Positions 52,452-62,079 are shown, numbered from the stretch's first letter. The stretch is DNA of 64,000 nucleotides from Acidaminococcus massiliensis (GCF_900095825.1 NZ_LT608315.1:1848311-1912310); one strand, 5' to 3'. Notes: generated by a model not told the origin, from the sequence alone. Numbers and translations: made by a program.

Positions 52452-52745
52452 CGTCAGGGTCGGGGGAACGGGGAGGGCAGGGAGTTTCGGTTTTCATCGA
52501 ATCTTCGATGAGCGGGCCTGCCGCCCCTACGGCTTTGGTGCACGGCCCGTATTTTGGTGCATAAATCGGCACCGGAGGGGCCTCACGCCGGGAGGCCCGT
52601 AAAACACACCGAATGTGTGGGCGTAATGGTAATCATCCCTACGCCAACCAAGTCATACCGAACGAAGGAGATCCTCTGACTCCAACGTGGTAGGGGGCTT
52701 CCCGCAGGGGAGCCCATCCCCGGCCGCCCAGGGGGCAAAAAAGCA
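52452..52745. repeat. Right part of the dispersed repeat interrupted by IS110
   Basis: CGTCAGGGTCGGGGGAACGG, TTTTCATCGAATCTTCGATG and the end AGCCCATCCCCGGCCGCCCA recur in other copies. The stretch contains a long insertion-like part (52520-52680) not present in the 49.0-kb copy, including GGAGGGGCCTCAC/GGGAGGCCCGT. No gene seen. Confidence 0.55.
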
Positions 52746-52872
52746 GGCCGCAGTCTTGAGAAGATTGCAGACCTTTTTCTGTCGAGATTTTTGGATAGGT
52801 TAGATGATATAATGAAATAGGAAATATAAAAATTGAAGGAAAAGAAGCTCGGTAAAATCGAGGTGGTAAAAA

Positions 52873-53049
52873 ATGATGAAAGATTTAATGGCGTATTGTC
52901 CTCTTTCGGAAAAAGAAATTGATGACGGACTATGCTGTGAAATTGGTCTTGTCGTACGCCGAGATGTAAAGGAAAGTTTTGTGCCTGAGGTAAAAGATTG
53001 GGAAAAAGCAAGAAAGATATGTCCAAAGTGCTCTCCGGAATTTAAATGA
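52873..53049 (+). CDS. Small Cys-rich protein
   Basis: 58 residues, MMKDLMAYCPLSEKEIDDGLCCEIGLVVRRDVKESFVPEVKDWEKARKICPKCSPEFK. GAGGTGG ribosome site, and ATAATGA box about 60 bases upstream. The Cys set (YCPLS, LCC, CPKC) suggests metal binding. Function unknown. Confidence 0.6.
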   Translation: MMKDLMAYCPLSEKEIDDGLCCEIGLVVRRDVKESFVPEVKDWEKARKICPKCSPEFK

Positions 53050-53059
53050 TTTAACAAAA

Positions 53060-53212
53060 GGTATTATAACCAGGATTTAAAATCGCGGATTGCCAACAAA
53101 TCCTTAGCCGCATACGAGAAAGAAACCAATAGAACACAGAAACAGCTGAAGGTACAGCGAAACATAACTTATGGAATAGGTTCGGTTCTGCTGGCAGCTT
53201 TAGTGCGGAAAT
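53060..53212 (+). pseudogene. C-terminal end of a phage-type protein
   Basis: An open frame without start reads YYNQDLKSRIANKSLAAYEKETNRTQKQLKVQRNITYGIGSVLLAALVRK: coiled-coil part plus one membrane helix, like the ends of phage lysis-associated proteins. A terminator (AAGCCATGGTGGGAG/CTGCTATGGCTT with T run, 53217-53256) follows. Confidence 0.4.
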
Positions 53213-53328
53213 GATAAAAGCCATGGTGGGAGTTCTTCCTGCTATGGCTTTTTTTTGCGTTGTCAGTACTTATTTCGCCATTTCTGTCCTGCTATTTTTA
53301 GAAACGAAATTTTAGGGGGGTACGAATC

Positions 53329-53862
53329 ATGAAAAAGGGGAATGGGAAATATTACATCCTTTCTACGAAAACCAAAGCTGGAGCCAGGCTGCTGCCTATG
53401 ACCGATGAGGTGTACCAATGCTTTGTGACCATTCTGGAGCGGAGAAGACCCCCAAAGGTGGAACCCATCATCGATGGAGTGGGAAAATTCCTCTACTATG
53501 ATAAGAATGGGAACCCAATGATTGCGCTGCACTGGGAGCATTACTTTAAATATAGCGTCCGAAAATACAACAACATCTATAAATATCAGCTTCCCAAGAT
53601 TACGCCCCACATCTGCCGTCATACCTACTGTACCAACATGGCCCTATCCGGGGTCAGTGCCAAGACCCTCCAGTACCTGATGGGCCACAGCGATATATCC
53701 ATCACCCTGAATGTGTACACCCACATCAAGTTCGATGATGCCCAGAAAGAAGTGGAACTCATCCAGACCCGGCAGCAGAAGGAAATGGAAAACGTCCGAA
53801 AAGAACTGGAGCAGGTGGGCGAGATCCAGCCCAAGGTGATCCGGTTTCCCAATAAGGCGTGA
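53329..53862 (+). pseudogene. Tyrosine recombinase (integrase), C-terminal catalytic remnant
   Basis: 177 residues. Contains HICRHTYCTNMALSG (HxxR), LMGHSDISITLNVYTHI (catalytic Tyr) but not the N-terminal DNA-binding domains or the first catalytic Arg. It starts at an ATG after a GGGGGG stretch, probably not a natural start. This remnant marks the right part of a once-integrated element. Confidence 0.8.
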
Positions 53863-53869
53863 GGGGAGA

Positions 53870-53903
53870 AGGCCCACAGTCCACTTGGCTGCGGGCCTTT
53901 CCT
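53870..53903 (+). terminator. Terminator after the integrase remnant
   Basis: AGGCCCACAG/CTGCGGGCCT with T-rich tail. Confidence 0.7.
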
Positions 53904-54059
53904 TTTTTTGTATTTTTACATTTGTCATATGGTATAATAAAAAATAAATACATGAACAAGATGAGTTAGAAAAGGTTTAAGTCTGTGTTGAAGTGTGGAT
54001 TCTATAAGGCAATACCGCTTTACAGTAGAAAAGCTATTCTAAGAAATGGAGTGAGCTAT

Positions 54060-54584
54060 ATGGAAAAAAGACATATAAGATTTATGATCATTATAGCTGT
54101 ATTAGTAATTTCCAGCTTTTTAGCAGGATGCGACAATAATTCAGCTGAAAAGTCTAATATTAAATCTAAACCCGCAACAGCAAATTCACTTGCTTTAGAA
54201 AAAGTTGATTGGGAAAAAATAATTAATCAAACAAAGTCTGATATTTTGAGCCAGGAAAAAATGGTTCAGGATGTTTCTATTAAGGTTGATCAGTCAAAAA
54301 AAAGTATAATTATTTCTCTGGCTTGTAATAATGCAATTAATCAAAGTACAGCAGCAGAAGCAGCTGATACAGCTGTACGACGTTTATCAAGCAATGCGCA
54401 AATGCAGAATAAAGATATTGTAGGTCCTTCAAAAGATAACTGGGGTGGAGTTTGGGATGTTTATACTCTTGATATGCGTGTAGCCAAAATTATGGATGCA
54501 GAGAAACCAAGTAAATGGCTCATCTATGATGTCGTTGATCCTGGTGTACAAGGAAAACATAAATTTAAGGGCTTAAATAGATAA
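54060..54584 (+). CDS. Putative lipoprotein
   Basis: 174 residues from ATG 54060 (GGAG upstream). Signal peptide MEKRHIRFMIIIAVLVISSFLAGC with lipobox LAGC. The mature part is Asn/Ser/Lys-rich, no family recognised. Much more AT-rich than the next core genes, so probably part of the acquired region. Followed by an AGCCCCCT/AGAGGGCT hairpin (54619-54648). Confidence 0.7.
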   Translation: MEKRHIRFMIIIAVLVISSFLAGCDNNSAEKSNIKSKPATANSLALEKVDWEKIINQTKSDILSQEKMVQDVSIKVDQSKKSIIISLACNNAINQSTAAEAADTAVRRLSSNAQMQNKDIVGPSKDNWGGVWDVYTLDMRVAKIMDAEKPSKWLIYDVVDPGVQGKHKFKGLNR

Positions 54585-54903
54585 GATTCAATCATTTAAA
54601 ACAATAGTAATAGAGGTTGAGCCCCCTGCTTCTACAGAGGGCTTTTCTGGTTGAAAAGGTTATTTAATGGGCCAGCAGAAACAAAGTCAAACTACAACTT
54701 TTTCTGTTATAATAACAGAGAAAATTTCACCCCACAAAAAAGTACGGTAGTAAGAACAGTCCGTTTTACTACCATTTCTACTACTACAACGGGGAAAGTT
54801 GTGCCGTTTTTTGCAAAATTATGTCCTTTTCTTCGTGAACAGGTGAAACCTGCAAACCCGCATTAAGTCGGCATATTTTGGCATAGAAGGGAGTTTTGTG
54901 TCC

Positions 54904-55365
54904 ATGACCAGGATACTTTTTATCTGCCATGGCAACATCTGCCGTTCCACCATGGCGGAATTTGTTATGAAGGAGCTGGTCCGGCGTCACCATTTTGAGG
55001 AGGCATATGAAATCGCTTCGGCGGCCACCAGCCGGGAGGAAATCGGCAACGATACCCACTGGGGGACCAAGGAGCAGCTGGATCTCCACCATATTCCTTA
55101 CGCACCCCGGAAGGCCCGGCAGATGACCCGGGGGGATTATGGGTACTATAATCTGCTCATTGGGTTTGACGACGAGAACCTTCGGGAGATCCGCCGGATC
55201 GCCGGGGGAGACCCGGACCGGAAGATCCACCTGCTGCTGGATTTCACCGCTCATCCCCGGGAAATCGCCGACCCCTGGTATACGGGGGATTTTGTCAGCA
55301 CCTACCGGGATGTGGAGGAAGGGTGCAGGAGCCTGCTGCACAAGCAGCGGGCCTGCCAATGGTAA
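54904..55365 (+). CDS. Low-molecular-weight protein-tyrosine phosphatase
   Basis: About 153 residues. P-loop CHGNICRST at residues 8-16 (C-x5-R-S/T) and the general-acid loop DPWYTGDF at about 122. Removes phosphate from Tyr; in bacteria often linked to polysaccharide export control. AGGGAG upstream; GTG 54898 is an alternative start. G+C-rich again, marking return to core chromosome. Confidence 0.93.
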   Translation: MTRILFICHGNICRSTMAEFVMKELVRRHHFEEAYEIASAATSREEIGNDTHWGTKEQLDLHHIPYAPRKARQMTRGDYGYYNLLIGFDDENLREIRRIAGGDPDRKIHLLLDFTAHPREIADPWYTGDFVSTYRDVEEGCRSLLHKQRACQW

Positions 55366-55429
55366 GCTGCCAACGGTCATCCGCTAAAGGATGACAGCAG
55401 AGCTTGGCTTTGAACAGGAAAAAACAAGC

Positions 55430-56770
55430 TCAGCTTTTTAACATTATCACTGTAGGACAATCGATATGATCCCCGGCCCCTGCCAGGGGGTCGTATTTTT
55501 CTGCGTAGAAAATGCCGATGTTTGTCATTTCCGGTACTTTGTCCTTGTCCGTCAGCCGGTAATCCTGATCTCCCAGGGCCCGGAGGGATGTGTAATCGGC
55601 ATCGGGGTCATCTGCCTGTTCCACCACTGGCTTTACCTGCACCGTATAGGGCTTTCCTTTTTCCCGTTCCAGGGTCAGGGTGAGGGGAGTGCCGGCAGGG
55701 GAATAATCCAGCAGATACTGGGCCAGGTAATTCCGCTGGCTTACTTTGGCTCCGTTGATGGCGGTGAGGCGGTCACCGGGCCGGACGGCAGCCAGTTCCG
55801 GATGTTTGGCCGTATCCACGGTCTGGATGGTGGGGGATTTGCTGGTAAACGTCCCTTTCAGGGTGATCCCGTAATCATTGTGGGGTTCCAGCTTCCGATA
55901 AGTGGTCTGGGCCGCCTGGAAAATATGGTCCACAAAATCATTTTCCAGACTGGTGGAAATCCCCGATTGTGGCGGTACGTATCCGTATTTGGTGGTGTAG
56001 CCGGCCACATACCAGCTCTGGATGAAATCCATATCCACCCAGGTCCCTCCGTCCTGGGGAGAAAAACGGGCATACCCGGTGCTGCCGGTAAAGTTGCCAC
56101 CGCTTTCGGTTTTAAACAGTTCACAGGCCAGAGGATGGTCACCCATCTGGTATTCGAAGGGGAAGGATACCTTGTCGTTCAGAAAAAGAAGAAAGGCATC
56201 CCGTACCTTTTCCGGTGCCATACCCGGATAGAATACACTGTACATGGGACCGTAGGGGGCCAGTTTCTGGTTGGGAGCCTGGAGCCCCTGGATCAGCCGG
56301 GGCAGGGTGGAAAGCTTTTCTGAAAAGGCCTTTCCGTTGTTCTTCACGGCTTCCAGTTTCCAGTCCTTGGAAGGAACGGACAGCTGTGCCGCTTCGTCCG
56401 GGGTCAGCAGGTACCACCGGTCCAGACCGGGGACGCCGGCAGGGTAGGTGCGGCCGGTGGCATCGGACTGGGGCTGGAGGGGCAGGGTTCGGGAACCGTT
56501 CACCAGGGTAATGGGGCCGAACTGGCTGTCCGCCGCCCGTTTGAGATCCTGGAGCCGCAGGTACCACCGGTTGGAGGAAGGCACGTGCTGGAGCTGCACC
56601 GCCACTTTTCCCGCATGGGTCCGGGCAACCCGGATGGATTCCCCATTTTGGGTCACCAAATTCCCGTTCCGTTCTGTAAAATCCATGGCAAGGGTACGGT
56701 GGCCAAAGCCCAGAAAACAAAGAGAAAGCATCAAAACAGCATAGACCGTCGGTCGTTTTCTAAAATGCAT
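55430..56770 (-). CDS. Exported PDZ-domain protein of unknown function
   Basis: 446 residues. Signal peptide 1-28 (MHFRKRPTVYAVLMLSLCFLGFGH). Large middle region of unknown fold rich in Trp/Tyr (GGTWVDMDFIQSWYVAGYTTKYGYVPP) and a PDZ-like domain at about 305-380 (HPELAAVRPGDRLTAINGAKVSQRNYLAQYLL). No protease triad is seen, so it probably binds rather than cuts. GGAGGGA upstream of ATG 56770 fixes the start. Confidence 0.75.
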   Translation of the reverse strand: MHFRKRPTVYAVLMLSLCFLGFGHRTLAMDFTERNGNLVTQNGESIRVARTHAGKVAVQLQHVPSSNRWYLRLQDLKRAADSQFGPITLVNGSRTLPLQPQSDATGRTYPAGVPGLDRWYLLTPDEAAQLSVPSKDWKLEAVKNNGKAFSEKLSTLPRLIQGLQAPNQKLAPYGPMYSVFYPGMAPEKVRDAFLLFLNDKVSFPFEYQMGDHPLACELFKTESGGNFTGSTGYARFSPQDGGTWVDMDFIQSWYVAGYTTKYGYVPPQSGISTSLENDFVDHIFQAAQTTYRKLEPHNDYGITLKGTFTSKSPTIQTVDTAKHPELAAVRPGDRLTAINGAKVSQRNYLAQYLLDYSPAGTPLTLTLEREKGKPYTVQVKPVVEQADDPDADYTSLRALGDQDYRLTDKDKVPEMTNIGIFYAEKYDPLAGAGDHIDCPTVIMLKS

Positions 56771-56943
56771 GGAAATCCCTCCTTCAGGGCAGAAAAATTT
56801 CAAATGGATATGCCTTGATTATATACCCTGCAGGAGGAAGAGAAAATAATAAAAGGAACCCGGAGCCCGGGTTCCTTCCATCGGCCGTTGACCGTTGACA
56901 GCTGACCGTTGACGGGGCTGTTGCCCATGCAACGGCCCCTTTC

Positions 56944-57624
56944 TTACATGCACCCGCCTTTTCTGTCGGAAAAATGTTCCTTCAGCAGCTGGTTGATCTC
57001 GGCTCTTTCTTTGCCCTGTTTTTCCATCTGTTTAATCAGCTTGTAGGCGTGGAACAGGGGAGAGGGGGCGATTTCGGAGCTGAAGAAGCCGATGCCCATG
57101 TTCCAGGCCAACTGTTCGAATACATCGTCCAGGGCCCGGGAATCCAGGCCATTGGCATAGGCCTTCAGCAGTTCCCGCATGGCCTGGCGCATCCGTCCGG
57201 CACCTACTGCATTGGCCAGGGACAGCAGCAGCCGGATGTTGTAATCCAGGTAGCGTTTTTCGCTTTTCCAGGTCATATCCCAGAATTCCACTGCCAGTTC
57301 TCCCAGTTTTTCGTCGATCATGGGGTAGTTGGTGATCACCGCCGGCCGTTCCGGGGCTTCTTCCGTGTTCCCTTTGTTTTCGGTCCGGTAGAAATAGGCG
57401 TGGTATTCGTTGGGGGCCTTTTTCTCGGTGGCATGTTCATAGCCCAGCATTTCCATCACTTCATAGAGGGGGATGGGTTCGAAGGTCTGGATCACTTCCA
57501 GTCCCTGGCCCACAGGGAGCAGGGATGCCTGTTTTTTCAGCCCTTCCAGGAAATTCCCCGCAATGCCCCGCACGTCGATTTTTTTAAAGCTGCCGATTTT
57601 ATCGTTCCATTCCAGATTTTTCAT
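56944..57624 (-). CDS. DUF2249-domain protein
   Basis: 226 residues. N-terminal DUF2249 domain (KIDVRGIAGNFLEGLKKQASLLPVGQGLEVIQTFEPIPLYEVMEMLGYEH), a SirA/TusA-like fold often found with hemerythrin or nitrogen-oxide genes in anaerobes. The C-terminal 120 residues are helical (RYLDYNIRLLLSLANAVGAGRMRQAMRELL), no family assigned. AAGGAG ribosome site. GGGGCTGTTGC/GCAACGGCCCC hairpin (56914-56939) lies just past its stop. Confidence 0.72.
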   Translation of the reverse strand: MKNLEWNDKIGSFKKIDVRGIAGNFLEGLKKQASLLPVGQGLEVIQTFEPIPLYEVMEMLGYEHATEKKAPNEYHAYFYRTENKGNTEEAPERPAVITNYPMIDEKLGELAVEFWDMTWKSEKRYLDYNIRLLLSLANAVGAGRMRQAMRELLKAYANGLDSRALDDVFEQLAWNMGIGFFSSEIAPSPLFHAYKLIKQMEKQGKERAEINQLLKEHFSDRKGGCM

Positions 57625-57756
57625 ACCGATTCTCCTTCCGTTCGTTCCTGTTATCCCAGGTGATGTTACGTTCTTCGTCTTTCTGGAAACAATATAGCAT
57701 GGAACAGGAAACTGGTATGTTGTTTTTACAACAAAAAAAGACGGAGTATACCCTCA

Positions 57757-57999
57757 CGGGAGGCCGGTAAGGGCATGCCTCTGGCGCGCCCTTACCACGT
57801 CAGTGTCAGAGGGAAGGTGAAGGCGGGAGGAGCGGTTTTCATCGTATCCCCGATGAACGGGCCGGCTGTATGGTCGGCCCCCTACAGGGACGGCGAACAC
57901 AGAACCATCCGTTGTGATCGAACGACGAATCCATCGTACCTTCGTCTCAACGGTCCCTCGACAAACGCTGAACGTCCGACGCTAGACGAATCCCGCTCT
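57757..57999. repeat. Dispersed repeat copy and low-complexity sequence
   Basis: Begins CCCTCACGGGAGGCCGGTAA (57758 on), with TTTTCATCGTATCCCCGATG and GGCCGGCTGTATGGTCGGCC, relating it to the 49.0-kb repeat. 57955-58030 has short direct repeats (CTCTTCACTCTGCCC / CTCTTCACTCTGCAC). No gene seen. Confidence 0.5.
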
Positions 58000-59247
58000 T
58001 CACTCTGCCCTCTTCACTCTGCACTGTCTTCTCCCCACCCACGCCCCGGCGGCAGCGGCGGTGAGCATGGGGACTAGGGTGCGGATTGGGAAGCACAGGA
58101 GCATGATAGCGGCGGAGAGCAGGGGACGCCTGGACAGGTATCCGCAGGCCGCAGCGGTGGTGGCTGTGGCAGCGAAAAGGGCTCCGGCTCCGGTAACGGC
58201 TGCCAGCCCATACCCCAGGGACACGGCGCTGTACACAATGGGGAAGATGCTGCCCCCTTTCCAGCCGAAGGCCAGGCACAGGGCCGTTGTCAGCAGCTTG
58301 GTGACGGCGGTGAGAAAGAGCAGGGTCACCGGCAGCTGCTGCCAGGCGGCAGTCAGGGGAAGCAGACGGCCCCCGCCGCTGAACAGGTTATCCAGGTTCC
58401 AGAGCCCCAGCAGGGAGACAAAGGCCCCGGCCGTGAGACAGGACAGTATCCGGTTCCTGGCCAGGGGATGGGCCAAGGCATTGGCGCCTTTGGCAAACAG
58501 TTGATACAACTTTCCCAAGAGGATACCGCCGGCCGCAAAAAGGGGCATCCACTTCCATTCCGCCAGGCCCGCCCAACGGCGCCACATCAGCTGGGGCAGT
58601 CCATGGCCTGGCCTGGCGGCAGAATGCAGCAGAAGAAGGGCCAGTACACCGCCCAGGACCCCAGCCATATAGATGAGGACCTTCACCCGGTGCTGCTGTT
58701 TCGGATCAGGGAAAATCGGGGGAGGGGTTCCGGCAGGAGGACCTGCAGGGGAGGGGGCAAAGAATACAGCGAGGCCAGGCTGGCTGCCCAGCTGCACAAG
58801 CGCACGGACCTGGAAGACGATTTGGCGGATCCGATCCCTTACAGCGAAACACAGGGAGGTGATGATTCCTGTCAGCCCGGCTTCCGGGCCCAATGAACCT
58901 CCGGCAAAAAGAGGCAGCAGCACGGCGGTGAAAATGGCGGGCAGCCGGTGATAATCGTAGGTGCCGTCCCGTTTCACTTTGGCGATGACTTCGGCCATGG
59001 TGTCCGGGAGGATCCCAAATTTTTGCTGGAACAGACCCATGGCCAGCCCGCCGGTAAGACACAGGAACCGGATGTACCAGGAACCCGCTCCCAGGTGCTG
59101 GGGAAGGGTTTCCCAGAAAAATCCCATGCCCATTCCCAGGATTTTGAGGAAGGCCCAGACCAGGGCCCCTCCTGCAGCCCCCAGAAAGAACACAGATAGG
59201 GCCAGGAAGCCGGCCAGTTTGCCTTTTTGGAACCTTGATAGATTCAC
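58000..59247 (-). CDS. ClC-family chloride channel/antiporter-like protein
   Basis: 415 residues with about ten membrane helices. ClC signatures GGSLGPEAGLTG (selectivity filter and gating Glu) at about 117 and GWKGGSIFPI at about 325. Residues 150-190 are a Pro-rich loop longer than usual. GTG 59247 has AAGGAGG eight bases upstream; ATG 59268 contains the ribosome site and is unlikely. The second IS copy lies 84 bases upstream of its start. Confidence 0.85.
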   Translation of the reverse strand: MNLSRFQKGKLAGFLALSVFFLGAAGGALVWAFLKILGMGMGFFWETLPQHLGAGSWYIRFLCLTGGLAMGLFQQKFGILPDTMAEVIAKVKRDGTYDYHRLPAIFTAVLLPLFAGGSLGPEAGLTGIITSLCFAVRDRIRQIVFQVRALVQLGSQPGLAVFFAPSPAGPPAGTPPPIFPDPKQQHRVKVLIYMAGVLGGVLALLLLHSAARPGHGLPQLMWRRWAGLAEWKWMPLFAAGGILLGKLYQLFAKGANALAHPLARNRILSCLTAGAFVSLLGLWNLDNLFSGGGRLLPLTAAWQQLPVTLLFLTAVTKLLTTALCLAFGWKGGSIFPIVYSAVSLGYGLAAVTGAGALFAATATTAAACGYLSRRPLLSAAIMLLCFPIRTLVPMLTAAAAGAWVGRRQCRVKRAE

Positions 59248-59386
59248 GGCGAAAGCCTCCTTATACATACTTTACTTATAATTATAAAGCAAACCCCGCG
59301 GACAGAAAAGGGGTGCTGCACGCTGTGGGCATGAGCTGACCCCCAATTGTTAGACCAAAAATCTAACAATTGAGGGTCAGTTTTTT

Positions 59387-59965
59387 ATGGCAAAACACAG
59401 CTATGAATTTAAGAAAAAAATAGTACTGGAATATTTGAACAGTGACGAAGGGTGTATTTCTATTTCACGTAAATATGGGATGGCAAGTAGCAGCCAGCTG
59501 CTAAAGTGGGTTGCTGCTTACAAGGCATTTGGTGATGATGGACTGAAAAGATCCCGCTCTCAAAAAATATACTCTTTCAAAGAAAAACTTTCTGTGGTAG
59601 AGTCTTACTTAACAAATGAAATCTCATATCAGGAACTAGCAATTCAAGTAGGGATCAACAACCCATCAATGATTGCCAGATGGGTCAATGAATTTAGAAT
59701 TGCGGGACCAGATGCTTTACGGTCACATAAAAAAGGCAGGAAGAGAACTTTGAACAAATCTCAAACCAAAAAAACAGATACCCAGGTTCAGCAGCCGATG
59801 GTCGACATCAGTGTGGAACATGTCAAGGAGTTAGAGGATGAAAATCTTAAACTCCGTATAGAGAATGTTTTTTTAAAAGAACTGAGGAGACTGCGTTTAG
59901 AGGACGAAGCAAAAATGAGAGAGTTGCGAAAATCATCTCCAGTCTCCGAAGATCATTCAAATTGA
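59387..59965 (+). CDS. IS3-family transposase OrfA (copy 2)
   Basis: 192 residues, same domains as copy 1; Val instead of Ala at about residue 161. An 18-19-bp terminator-like hairpin (59336-59380) and TTTTTT sit directly before the ATG. Confidence 0.93.
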   Translation: MAKHSYEFKKKIVLEYLNSDEGCISISRKYGMASSSQLLKWVAAYKAFGDDGLKRSRSQKIYSFKEKLSVVESYLTNEISYQELAIQVGINNPSMIARWVNEFRIAGPDALRSHKKGRKRTLNKSQTKKTDTQVQQPMVDISVEHVKELEDENLKLRIENVFLKELRRLRLEDEAKMRELRKSSPVSEDHSN

Positions 59966-60807
59966 AAGACCTTCTCTCCTATACTCAAATGCCCAAAGCG
60001 ACCTATATGTACTGGCAGAAACGGTTTGACCGCGTGAATCCAGACCAGGAAGTAGAGGACAAAATACAGGAAATCCGCAGCCAGCATAAAGATTATGGAT
60101 ATCGGCGCATGACCGGTGAGCTGAAGAATCAAGGGATTTGCGTGAACAAGAAGAAAGTTCAACGTATCATGCAGAAACTGAGCCTTCAGGTAACATCCTT
60201 TACCCGGAAAAGCCGTAAATACAGTTCCTATAAGGGTAAGGTAGGGACCATTGCTCCGAATAGAATACATCGTCGTTTTGAGACGAATATCCCACATCAG
60301 AAGATTACGACCGATACTTCAGAATTCAAATATTATGAAGTAGATACACAGGGACATCTGACCCTGCACAAGCTTTATCTGGATCCTTTCCTGGACATGT
60401 TCGATGATGAAATCATCAGCTATGGAATAGCCAAACGTCCTTCGGCTGAAAGCATACTGGAAGCTCAAGCTGAAGCAATCGAAATTACTGCTGATTGTCC
60501 ATATCGAAGAACGTTTCACTCCGATCAGGGCTGGGCATACCAAATGAAGGCCTATACCAGGAAACTAAAAAAAGAACGAATTTTTCAGAGCATGTCTCGA
60601 AAGGGTAACTGTCATGATAACGCTGTAATGGAAAACTTTTTCGGCTTAATGAAACAGGAAATGTATTATGGAGTGATCTACTACAGCTACGAAGAACTAA
60701 AAGCCGCTATCGAACGATACATCAAATACTATAACGAACAAAGGATCAAGGAAAAACTGGGCTGGAAAAGTCCTGTTCAATACAGGCTTTCTTTGCTGGC
60801 AGCATAA
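59962..60807 (+). CDS. IS3-family transposase OrfB (copy 2)
   Basis: 281 residues, DDE integrase identical to copy 1 except Lys for Arg in SYEELKAAIERY. Expected to be made as an OrfAB frameshift fusion. The inward-facing right-end hairpin is at 60811-60842. Confidence 0.93.
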   Translation: MKDLLSYTQMPKATYMYWQKRFDRVNPDQEVEDKIQEIRSQHKDYGYRRMTGELKNQGICVNKKKVQRIMQKLSLQVTSFTRKSRKYSSYKGKVGTIAPNRIHRRFETNIPHQKITTDTSEFKYYEVDTQGHLTLHKLYLDPFLDMFDDEIISYGIAKRPSAESILEAQAEAIEITADCPYRRTFHSDQGWAYQMKAYTRKLKKERIFQSMSRKGNCHDNAVMENFFGLMKQEMYYGVIYYSYEELKAAIERYIKYYNEQRIKEKLGWKSPVQYRLSLLAA

Positions 60808-60885
60808 AAAAGTAACGAGACAGTAAAAACCATCTCGTTACTAAGGTCTAACTTTTTGGGGTCACATCAGCAGCACCCTCTTTTC

Positions 60886-62079
60886 TCACTTCAACGCTTC
60901 TGCAAATTCTTTCCCATACTTCCGGCACAGTTCCTGGCTGGCCTGGTCCGGGGCCCACTGGCACCGGAGCCCTTCGTTGACCACCTGGAACCCGGCCCCG
61001 CTAAGGAGCTCCGTGATCTGTTTCACGGCTTCCCCGCTCCAGCCGTAGCTGCCGAAGGCGGCGGCTTTTTTATTCTTGAACTTCAGGCCCCGGATCATCT
61101 CCATGATGCCTCCGATGGAATACAGGAACCCGTAGTTGATGGTGGGGGAGCCCACCAGGATGGCTTTGGATCTGAACACTTCCGTCACGATGTCGTTTTT
61201 GTCATCCACCGCAGAGTTGTAGATCTTCACCTTTAGGGTAGGGTCCGCCTGCATCAAGCCTTCGGCGATGCATTCCGCCATCCGCCGGGTGGAATTCCAC
61301 ATGGTGTCGTAAATCAGGGTCACCTGGTTTTCTTGGTAATTCTGGGCCCATTCCTGATAGGCTTTGACGATCTGCAGCGGATCATCCCGCCAGATCACCC
61401 CGTGGCTGGGACAGATCATGCTCACCGGTACACCCATCTTGAGGATTTCGGCGATCTTCCGGGTGACCATGGGGCTGTACAGGTTCAGGATGTTGGCGTA
61501 ATACTTCATGGCTTCCCGGTACAGTTCAGCTTTGTCCACCGCATCATTGAACAGGGTTTCGCTGGCGTAATGCTGGCCGAAGCCGTCGTTGCTGAACAGG
61601 ATGTTCTCTCCGGTCATATAGGTGAACATGGTGTCCGGCCAGTGGAGCATAGGGGCTTCGATGAACACCAGCTGGCTGCCCCCCAGGTCCAGGGTGTCCC
61701 CGGTCTTCACAGTGACGAAGTTCCAGTCCTGGTGGTACAGACCCCGGAGGATGGCTTCCCCTTTTTGGGTGCAGTAGATGGGGGTATCGGGGATTTCCCG
61801 CATGAGAGCCGGCAGGGCACCGCTGTGGTCGTTTTCATTGTGGTTCATCACGATATAATCAATGGCCTTCAGGTCGATCTCCTGTTTCAGGTTGGCCACG
61901 AATTCCTCATCAAAGGGCTTCCAGACCGTGTCCATCAGCACCGTTTTCTGATCCCCCCGGATCAGATAGGAATTATAGGAGGACCCTTTTTCCGTGGAGT
62001 ATTCATGGCCATGGAACTCTGTCAGTTCCCAGTCGATTTTCCCAACCCAGGTGACTTTATCCGTAATTTTCTTTCCCAT
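60886..62079 (-). CDS. Flavodiiron protein (oxygen/NO reductase)
   Basis: 397 residues from ATG 62079 (AAAGGAG upstream). Metallo-beta-lactamase-like diiron domain: HNENDHSG (HxExDH), HWPDTM, FSNDGFGQH, SHGVIW ligands; then a flavodoxin domain (LIYDTMWNSTRRMAE FMN loop, GSPTINYGFLYSIGG, FGSYGWSGEA). It reduces O2 to water or NO to N2O, protecting an anaerobe. Its 3' terminator has been split by the IS copy 2. A TTGT-N4-ACAA palindrome lies upstream. Confidence 0.94.
   Translation of the reverse strand: MGKKITDKVTWVGKIDWELTEFHGHEYSTEKGSSYNSYLIRGDQKTVLMDTVWKPFDEEFVANLKQEIDLKAIDYIVMNHNENDHSGALPALMREIPDTPIYCTQKGEAILRGLYHQDWNFVTVKTGDTLDLGGSQLVFIEAPMLHWPDTMFTYMTGENILFSNDGFGQHYASETLFNDAVDKAELYREAMKYYANILNLYSPMVTRKIAEILKMGVPVSMICPSHGVIWRDDPLQIVKAYQEWAQNYQENQVTLIYDTMWNSTRRMAECIAEGLMQADPTLKVKIYNSAVDDKNDIVTEVFRSKAILVGSPTINYGFLYSIGGIMEMIRGLKFKNKKAAAFGSYGWSGEAVKQITELLSGAGFQVVNEGLRCQWAPDQASQELCRKYGKEFAEALK

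Larger units (their letters stand above)
59332..60869 (+). mobile_element. IS3-family insertion sequence, copy 2, inside a terminator hairpin
   Basis: 1538 bp with the same ends as copy 1 and a 3-bp target duplication GCA (59329-59331 and 60870-60872). Removal rejoins GGGTGCTGC and GCAGCACCC, rebuilding a terminator. Two base differences from copy 1 were seen (24328/59868 and 25161/60701), so transposition was recent. Confidence 0.95.

Noticed and set aside
52583-53026. Minus-strand open frame of 147 codons
   Set aside because: It lies across the dispersed repeat and antisense to the small Cys-rich gene, with no ribosome site or family likeness.
53329-53862. Functional integrase
   Set aside because: N-terminal domains and the first catalytic Arg are absent.
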